Shown one piece after another: positions 15,616 to 20,427 of a stretch of 20,427 nucleotides of DNA. Within the stretch, counting starts at the first letter, position 1, and each line of letters starts with the position of its first letter. The position numbers and the translations under genes are program-made. Source of the stretch: Candidatus Thorarchaeota archaeon (GTDB lineage: Archaea > Asgardarchaeota > Thorarchaeia > Thorarchaeales > Thorarchaeaceae); the NCBI GenBank assembly GCA_016840965.1, contig JAEORI010000268.1:1-20427 (forward strand), given 5' to 3'. The notes under the pieces were generated by a model that was not told the origin of the DNA, did no database searches, and saw only the letters and a list, made by a program, of their open reading frames with translations.

Positions 15616-18359
15616 CTATTGAACGACAGCCAAAATCAGGTTCAATCAGTACCAAGGACAGTATAAAATCAAATGAAGCACTAGTCGTAGGTGGGGGAGT
15701 AGCTGGCATGCAAGCTGCTCTTGATATTGCCAACCAGGGATTCAAAGTTACACTAGTTGAGAAATCACCTTCAATTGGTGGGCGAATGGCAATGATCGAT
15801 AAGACATTCCCGACGTTGGATTGCAGCGCTTGTATTCTCACACCCAAACTTAGCGAGGTCTCGAGACATCCAAACATCGATCTTATCACTTATGCGGATA
15901 TCAAGTCTGTCCATGGAGAAACTGGTGATTTCAGAGTTCGAGTCCACAAGCACGCGCGCTATGTGGATGAAGACAAGTGCTCAGGCTGTGGAGACTGTGT
16001 GTCAGTTTGTCCTGTCGAAGTACCGAATGAGTTTGATCAGGGATTAGGATTTAGAAAGGCTATCTACACCCCATTCCCTCAGGCTACGCCAAACGTTGTG
16101 ACAGTCAATAAGAAGGGTGAGCCTGCTTGTCGTGCAACATGTCCAGCTGAGGTTAATGCACAAGGCTTTGTTACGATGATGCGTCATGGAAAGATGGACG
16201 AAGCTCTTGAGATTGTTAGACGCTCCCTACCATTCCCTGGAGTTCTTGGTCGAGTATGTATTAGTTTCTGTGAAGCTGAATGTGAAAGAGGAATGCATGA
16301 TGAAAGCGTCAGTATCCGTAATCTTCACAGGTTCCTCGCAGATTATGAACGATCACACGGTGCAGCACCTGTGGAAGCTAAGATTGATAAAAAAGAACGA
16401 GTAGCAGTCATCGGTGGTGGTCCTGGGGGTATAAGTTGTGCTTATCATCTCGCTCGCATGGGCTACCCTGTGACCATTTTTGAAGCCCGCGAGAAGCCAG
16501 GAGGAATGCTCAGATATGCTATTCCCGAGTATCGTTTACCGAGGGAGATTCTGGATGAGGAAATCCAACGTGTTGTTGACATGGGAGTCAAAATCAAAAC
16601 AAAAACGACAGTGAAATCAATTCATGATTTATTAGAGAAAGGCTTCAAGGCTGTGTTCGTTGCCACCGGTGCATGGCATAGCAATAAACTCGACATTGCT
16701 GGTGAGGAGAATGAAGGCGTAGTTCATGCTATCGAATTCCTTGAGAAAGTAAATACTGGTGAGCGAGTAAAAGTTGGCGAGAAAGTTGCTGTTATTGGCG
16801 GCGGAGATGCAGCAGTTGACTCCGCCCGTACTGCAATCAGACTAGGCGCAAAAGAAGTCACACTCATCTATAGACGGTCGCATGTTGAGATACCTGCTAT
16901 TCCCGGTGAAGTTGAAGATGCCAAGGAAGAAGGAATTAAGTTCATGCTTCTTACATCTCCTACAGAAATTCTCTCCTCCAAAGGAAAAATCACGGGCATC
17001 AGATGTATAAAAATGAGGCTTGGCGAGCCTGACCATTCGGGCAGACGCAGACCAGTACCAATTCCAAACTCTGAATTCACAATGGCAATTGATGAGATGA
17101 TTGTTGCTATTGGACAGTCTACTGACCCGAGAGGTGTGCAAACAGACATTGACTGCTCTGAATGGGCTACAGTGAAAGCTGATCCCATAACACTAGAAAC
17201 CAATATACCTGGAGTCTTTGCGGGTGGCGATGTTGTTACTGGTCCACTTACTGTAGTCAAGGCTGTTGGTCACGGTAAAGACGCAGCAGTATCAATTGAC
17301 AGATACATACGAGGACTTGACCTCAAAGAAGGACGGATAAAAGAACGTCATCGTGTGCAATCATATGAAGTTGACAAAACTGGAATACCGTTTGAAAACC
17401 GCGCTTCGATGCCAAAACAGGGAATAAATAGCAGGAAACGGGGCTTTACTGAGGTTGAGCTTGGATTCAATGAAGCTGTCGCAGCTGCCGAAGCTGAGAG
17501 GTGTCTTGGATGTGCAGTTTGCTGTGAATGCGAACGCTGTGTTGATGCTTGCACTCGCGAAGCGATCGACCACTCTATGAACGATGAGGTTATCGACCTT
17601 CATGTGGGAGCAATAATTTTGGCAACCGGATATCGCCTGTTTGATGTCACTGAATATCCCCAGTTTGGATATGGCAGGCTACCAAATGTGATTCATGCTC
17701 TGGAATATGAACGACTCATTAATGCCGCTGGCCCGACTCATGGGCATCTTGTAAGACTGACTGATGGGAAGATGCCCAAGAGTATTGGATTCGTTCAATG
17801 TGTTGGTGCACGTGACGTGCAAAAAGGTGTACCATTTTGCAGCCGTGTGTGCTGCATGTATGGAATCAAAAATGCAGTCATGGCAAAAGAGCACAACCCT
17901 GAAACCGATGTCACGGTTTACTATGCTGATATCCGAGCATTTGGAAAAGGCTTCGAGGAGTTCTATGAGATGGCTCGGACACGGTTCGGAGTTAATTTTG
18001 TTCGAGGTCGAGTTGCAGAAGTTAATTACGATAAACAAAGAGACGCTTTGAAGGTCAGGTTCGAAGACACAACAAAAGGAGAGTTGCATGAAGTCAATCA
18101 TGATATGATTGTGATTAGTCCTGGTGTCCAACCACCGGAAGGGCTTGAAGACATTGCTGTGGAACTCAACATGGACCTCTCTGAAGAAGGATACGTCACT
18201 GTAGAAGATCAAGTCATTAGGCCAGTTGATACTTCCATTGATGGAGTATTCGTCTGTGGATGCGCTGACGGTCCCAAGGATATACCCGACTCAGTGTCAG
18301 CAGGAAGTGCTGCTGCGATGAGAGCGACAATCATTCTTTCGAAAGTTGATGAAGATTAA
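15612..18359 (+). CDS. hdrA: HdrA-like electron-bifurcation subunit with inserted GltD/NfnB-like NAD(P)H oxidoreductase module
   Basis: 915 residues; GGGAGG 7-8 nt before the ATG. HdrA is the FAD- and iron-sulfur subunit that passes electrons between ferredoxin and HdrBC. Residues 22-160 are HdrA: FAD motif VVGGGVAGMQAA, GGRMAMIDKTFPTLDCSACI (C71, C74), CSGCGDCVSVC (123-133). From about 168 to 636 there is a complete GltD-like unit: Fer4_20-type Cys region (C173, C177, PFPGVLGRVC...CEAEC), FAD motif VAVIGGGPGGISCA (264-277), NAD(P)H motif VAVIGGGDAAVDSARTA (392-408), and VFAGGDVVTGPLTVVKAVG (535-553). HdrA then resumes at C637-C640-C643-C647, IILATGYRLFDVTEYP and VQCVGARD...CSRVCCMYGIKNA, ending right after the FAD domain (GVFVCGCADGPKDIPDSV). 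The C-terminal ferredoxin domain of methanogen HdrA is missing. First gene of the hdrA-hdrC-hdrB-hdrA cluster. Confidence 0.95.
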   Translation: MTIERQPKSGSISTKDSIKSNEALVVGGGVAGMQAALDIANQGFKVTLVEKSPSIGGRMAMIDKTFPTLDCSACILTPKLSEVSRHPNIDLITYADIKSVHGETGDFRVRVHKHARYVDEDKCSGCGDCVSVCPVEVPNEFDQGLGFRKAIYTPFPQATPNVVTVNKKGEPACRATCPAEVNAQGFVTMMRHGKMDEALEIVRRSLPFPGVLGRVCISFCEAECERGMHDESVSIRNLHRFLADYERSHGAAPVEAKIDKKERVAVIGGGPGGISCAYHLARMGYPVTIFEAREKPGGMLRYAIPEYRLPREILDEEIQRVVDMGVKIKTKTTVKSIHDLLEKGFKAVFVATGAWHSNKLDIAGEENEGVVHAIEFLEKVNTGERVKVGEKVAVIGGGDAAVDSARTAIRLGAKEVTLIYRRSHVEIPAIPGEVEDAKEEGIKFMLLTSPTEILSSKGKITGIRCIKMRLGEPDHSGRRRPVPIPNSEFTMAIDEMIVAIGQSTDPRGVQTDIDCSEWATVKADPITLETNIPGVFAGGDVVTGPLTVVKAVGHGKDAAVSIDRYIRGLDLKEGRIKERHRVQSYEVDKTGIPFENRASMPKQGINSRKRGFTEVELGFNEAVAAAEAERCLGCAVCCECERCVDACTREAIDHSMNDEVIDLHVGAIILATGYRLFDVTEYPQFGYGRLPNVIHALEYERLINAAGPTHGHLVRLTDGKMPKSIGFVQCVGARDVQKGVPFCSRVCCMYGIKNAVMAKEHNPETDVTVYYADIRAFGKGFEEFYEMARTRFGVNFVRGRVAEVNYDKQRDALKVRFEDTTKGELHEVNHDMIVISPGVQPPEGLEDIAVELNMDLSEEGYVTVEDQVIRPVDTSIDGVFVCGCADGPKDIPDSVSAGSAAAMRATIILSKVDED

Positions 18360-18376
18360 ATGAGAAGTGGTGAAAA

Positions 18377-18898
18377 ATGACTGAACAATCAAGAATCGAT
18401 CCACCTGTCAATCATGCGCCTAGCTCGAGCTTTGCTAAGGAGATTGAACAGGAACCTGGCGGAGAAGGTATAATGAAGTGTATCCAATGTGGGATGTGCA
18501 CTGCGTCATGCATGGTTGCCAGTATGACTGAGAGATATCGACCAAGGAAGATGATCCAGAAGATCCTCTTAGGAAAGAGGGAAGAAGTACTCAATAGTGA
18601 GCTGCCGTGGCTATGTATGACATGTAGGCTTTGTGAAGAGCGATGTCAAGAAGATGTTGATCTCTCAGAAATTTTCACAGCTGTAAGAGAGATAGCTGCT
18701 CGTGAAGGCTATATCCCAACAGTCTTTCAGAATACCATCAAAAAGGTCCTTGAAGACGGTTGGCTCCTTAAAGATGCCTATACTGATTTTGAGGAGGATG
18801 ATCGATCTGATTTGGGACTTGACACTGACTTGGGGTGGAACAATGAATTTGTCAAGAAGATTAAGAATAGATACTTCGACGGAGGTGACACTGAATGA
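18377..18898 (+). CDS. hdrC: Heterodisulfide reductase subunit C-like iron-sulfur protein
   Basis: 173 residues; GGTGA just before the ATG. HdrC carries two [4Fe-4S] clusters that wire HdrA to HdrB. Both sites are visible: CIQCGMCTASC (about 35-45) and CMTCRLCEERC (about 80-90). The C-terminal Cys of each site, normally CP, is here followed by M and Q, which is acceptable for HdrC. A hydrophilic N-terminal extension (1-30) and acidic C-terminal tail (DFEEDDRSDLG) flank the core. It lies 17 bp after hdrA, and its stop overlaps the hdrB start by 4 nt (ATGA), so the genes are one operon and likely translationally coupled. The partner disulfide is not known for a non-methanogen. Confidence 0.95.
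   Translation: MTEQSRIDPPVNHAPSSSFAKEIEQEPGGEGIMKCIQCGMCTASCMVASMTERYRPRKMIQKILLGKREEVLNSELPWLCMTCRLCEERCQEDVDLSEIFTAVREIAAREGYIPTVFQNTIKKVLEDGWLLKDAYTDFEEDDRSDLGLDTDLGWNNEFVKKIKNRYFDGGDTE
18881..18888 (+). promoter_or_regulatory. Full-length Shine-Dalgarno sequence of hdrB
   Basis: GGAGGTGA, the complement of the conserved archaeal 16S rRNA 3' end, lies 6 nt before the hdrB ATG and inside the end of hdrC. It fixes the hdrB start and shows that this organism uses Shine-Dalgarno-led initiation inside operons. Confidence 0.8.
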
Positions 18899-19761
18899 AA
18901 GAATTCATTCTCTACACTGGTTGTACAACTCCTGTTCGACTGCCTGCATACGAGAGAGCTGTGGAGGTCGTGCTAGAGAAGCTTGGTGTTCGACTTACAA
19001 CTATGAAGGATGCAAACTGTTGTGGAGCTCAATATGTTGAGTCAATCAGTCATTCTGCATTTTGTGCAATGTGTGCTAGGATACTAGCTATTGCAGAAAG
19101 TATGGATATGGATATACTTGCCATTTGTGGAGCCTGTTCAGGATCACTCAAACATGTGAAACATGAACTCGAGCACAATGAAGAGCTTCGGAATGAGGTA
19201 AATGATATTCTAGAAGAAGAAGGTTTGAAGTATACTGGCACAGTGCAAGTCAAGCACCTACTTCAAATATTCAGAGAGGACATTGGTTTTGATGCTATCC
19301 GGTCTGCAGTCGTAAACCCCTACAAGGATATACGGCTTGCAGCACACTATGGATGTCACGTAACCCGACCAGAGGAAATTGTTCAGGTTGATGATGCTGA
19401 GAATCCAACTATTATTGATCGGATAATCGAGGCAGCTGGAGGTACGCCTGTAGACTACACAGGAAAAACTCGATGTTGTGGTGGACCTCTACTTGCCATG
19501 GATGAAGAGGTTGGAAATGCAATCGGTCGTGATAAAATTGAGAATATCCGAGCTGAAGGTGCGGATGGTATTGTTACAGCTTGTGTGTTCTGCGACATCC
19601 AACTAACCCAAGTTCAGTTCGGAGAAGGGTCTAATGATAAACCAAAGATACCATGCATTACACTTCCGCAATTCTTGGGTCCTGCAATTGGAATAGATTT
19701 CGATTCACTTGGTATTCGTTTGAACAAGATTAGCCCACAAACAATTCTTGAAGCACACTAG
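18895..19761 (+). CDS. hdrB: Heterodisulfide reductase subunit B-like catalytic protein
   Basis: 288 residues, the usual HdrB length. HdrB holds two noncubane [4Fe-4S] clusters at which the disulfide (CoM-S-S-CoB in methanogens) is cleaved. Both CCG-domain Cys sets are complete: C10, C42, C43, C78, C81 (NCCGA...ICGAC) and C154, C194, C195, C230, C233 (HYGCH, RCCGGP, ACVFC), with spacings CX31CCX34CX2C and CX39CCX34CX2C. This suggests a fully active subunit. It overlaps hdrC by 4 nt and is followed 11 bp later by a second hdrA. In an organism without methanogenesis genes in view, the physiological acceptor may be another disulfide, thiol or quinone-like compound; that is inference. Confidence 0.96.
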   Translation: MKEFILYTGCTTPVRLPAYERAVEVVLEKLGVRLTTMKDANCCGAQYVESISHSAFCAMCARILAIAESMDMDILAICGACSGSLKHVKHELEHNEELRNEVNDILEEEGLKYTGTVQVKHLLQIFREDIGFDAIRSAVVNPYKDIRLAAHYGCHVTRPEEIVQVDDAENPTIIDRIIEAAGGTPVDYTGKTRCCGGPLLAMDEEVGNAIGRDKIENIRAEGADGIVTACVFCDIQLTQVQFGEGSNDKPKIPCITLPQFLGPAIGIDFDSLGIRLNKISPQTILEAH

Positions 19762-19772
19762 GAGAATACGGA

Positions 19773-20427
19773 ATGACAAAGAAAACAGCAAGTGCACTTG
19801 TTGTCGGTGGCGGAGTTGCAGGAATGCAAGCCGCATTGGATATAGCAAATCAGGGATACAAGGTCTATCTAGTAGAGAGATCTCCCTCAATTGGCGGCCG
19901 TATGGCTATGCTTGATAAAACGTTTCCTACATTGGATTGTAGTGCGTGTATTCTAACACCTAAACTAAGCGAAGTGGCGAGGCATCCTAATATCCAGTTG
20001 ATGACCTACTCTGAAGTGGGAAGTGTTACGGGGTCAGCTGGAAACTTCAAGGTCAAAATTCGGCGAAAGGCTCGCTATGTTCGAGAAGACCTGTGTTCTG
20101 GATGTGGAGATTGTGCAGCAAACTGTTCTGTCGAAGTCGCAAATGAGTTTGACCAAGGTTTAGGATTTAGAAAGGCAATCTACGCACTCTTTCCTCAGGC
20201 TACACCTAATGTCTATACTGTCGATAAGGAGAATTGTATTGATTGTGGAAGATGCGTGAAGGTTTGTGAAAGGAATGCAATCGATATGGATATGAAAGAC
20301 CGATTCACTACCATAGATGTAGGTACAATTATTATCGCCACCGGGTTTGAACTCTTTGATATAACTCAATATCCACGACTTGGGTATGGTCAATATCCTA
20401 ATGTTATACACGCAATGGAATTTGAAC
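19773..20427 (+). CDS. hdrA: Second HdrA-like subunit without the GltD insert (C-terminus beyond window)
   Basis: 218 codons are visible; the ATG follows GGAG, which overlaps the hdrB stop. The protein aligns closely with the first HdrA: LVVGGGVAGMQAALDIANQG, GGRMAM.DKTFPTLDCSACI, TPKLSEV.RHPNI, CSGCGDC, NEFDQGLGFRKAIY.FPQATPN. After TVDKEN it goes straight into CIDCGRCVKVCERNAID and ITQYPRLGYGQYPNVIHAMEFE, where the first copy carries about 460 extra residues. It is therefore the ordinary HdrA layout. The first ferredoxin-like site reads CSGCGDCAANCSVEV, without the Pro after the last Cys. Whether it has the C-terminal ferredoxin domain missing from copy 1 cannot be seen. Confidence 0.93.
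   Translation, partial: MTKKTASALVVGGGVAGMQAALDIANQGYKVYLVERSPSIGGRMAMLDKTFPTLDCSACILTPKLSEVARHPNIQLMTYSEVGSVTGSAGNFKVKIRRKARYVREDLCSGCGDCAANCSVEVANEFDQGLGFRKAIYALFPQATPNVYTVDKENCIDCGRCVKVCERNAIDMDMKDRFTTIDVGTIIIATGFELFDITQYPRLGYGQYPNVIHAMEFE

Noticed and set aside
17679..18212. 177-residue reverse frame inside hdrA
   Set aside because: It is antisense to the conserved C-terminal part of HdrA and rich in Cys/His/Ser, as is typical of shadows.

Overview
The window looks like a piece of an archaeal chromosome, most probably from an Asgard archaeon (Thorarchaeia-like). This rests on three things: several surface proteins with a signal peptide, an ectodomain, a Thr/Pro-rich stalk and a C-terminal membrane anchor; a full archaeal heterodisulfide reductase cluster beside an aldehyde:ferredoxin oxidoreductase and a GTP-type PEP carboxykinase; and a paralogous family of cytosolic, membrane-anchored proteins whose layout resembles the appendage of eukaryotic coat adaptors. 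The lineage is an inference, because no marker gene is present. TTG, GTG and possibly CTG starts are common, and Shine-Dalgarno sequences of the GGAGGTGA type occur.

Left part (1-8487). Four paralogs on the minus strand (A <1-1268, B 1333-2412, C 2430-3557, D 6439-7578) share an N-terminal membrane anchor, a basic linker, an Ig-like beta-sandwich, a second alpha/beta domain and a C-terminal CxxC...CxxC zinc ribbon. C, B and A are closely spaced and probably form one operon. A has four membrane segments and runs out of the window before its zinc ribbon. Three plus-strand genes (3691-4401, 5454-6323, 7735-8487) encode a second, unrelated paralogous family: secreted, C-terminally anchored ectodomains with FPxGL, LW(I/C)D and YD..(G)xL motifs. 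The two families interleave, and two of the ectodomain genes start divergently from a zinc-ribbon paralog. An EamA/DMT-type transporter (4410-5333) lies between them.

Middle part (8610-15256). An AOR-family tungsten enzyme (minus strand) is divergent from a large beta-helix surface protein with Ig-like domains. A GTP-dependent PEP carboxykinase follows.

Right part (15257-20427). After a roughly 275-350 bp leader region come hdrA (with a complete GltD/NfnB-like NAD(P)H oxidoreductase module inserted into it), hdrC, hdrB and the start of a second hdrA without that insert. The cluster appears built for flavin-based electron transfer linking NAD(P)H, ferredoxin and a disulfide or related acceptor. 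The AOR would supply reduced ferredoxin, and PEPCK would link C4 acids to gluconeogenesis.

The most notable signals are the four-member adaptor-appendage-like zinc-ribbon family interleaved with a surface ectodomain family, and the HdrA-GltD nested fusion beside an unfused HdrA that shows exactly where the insertion sits.
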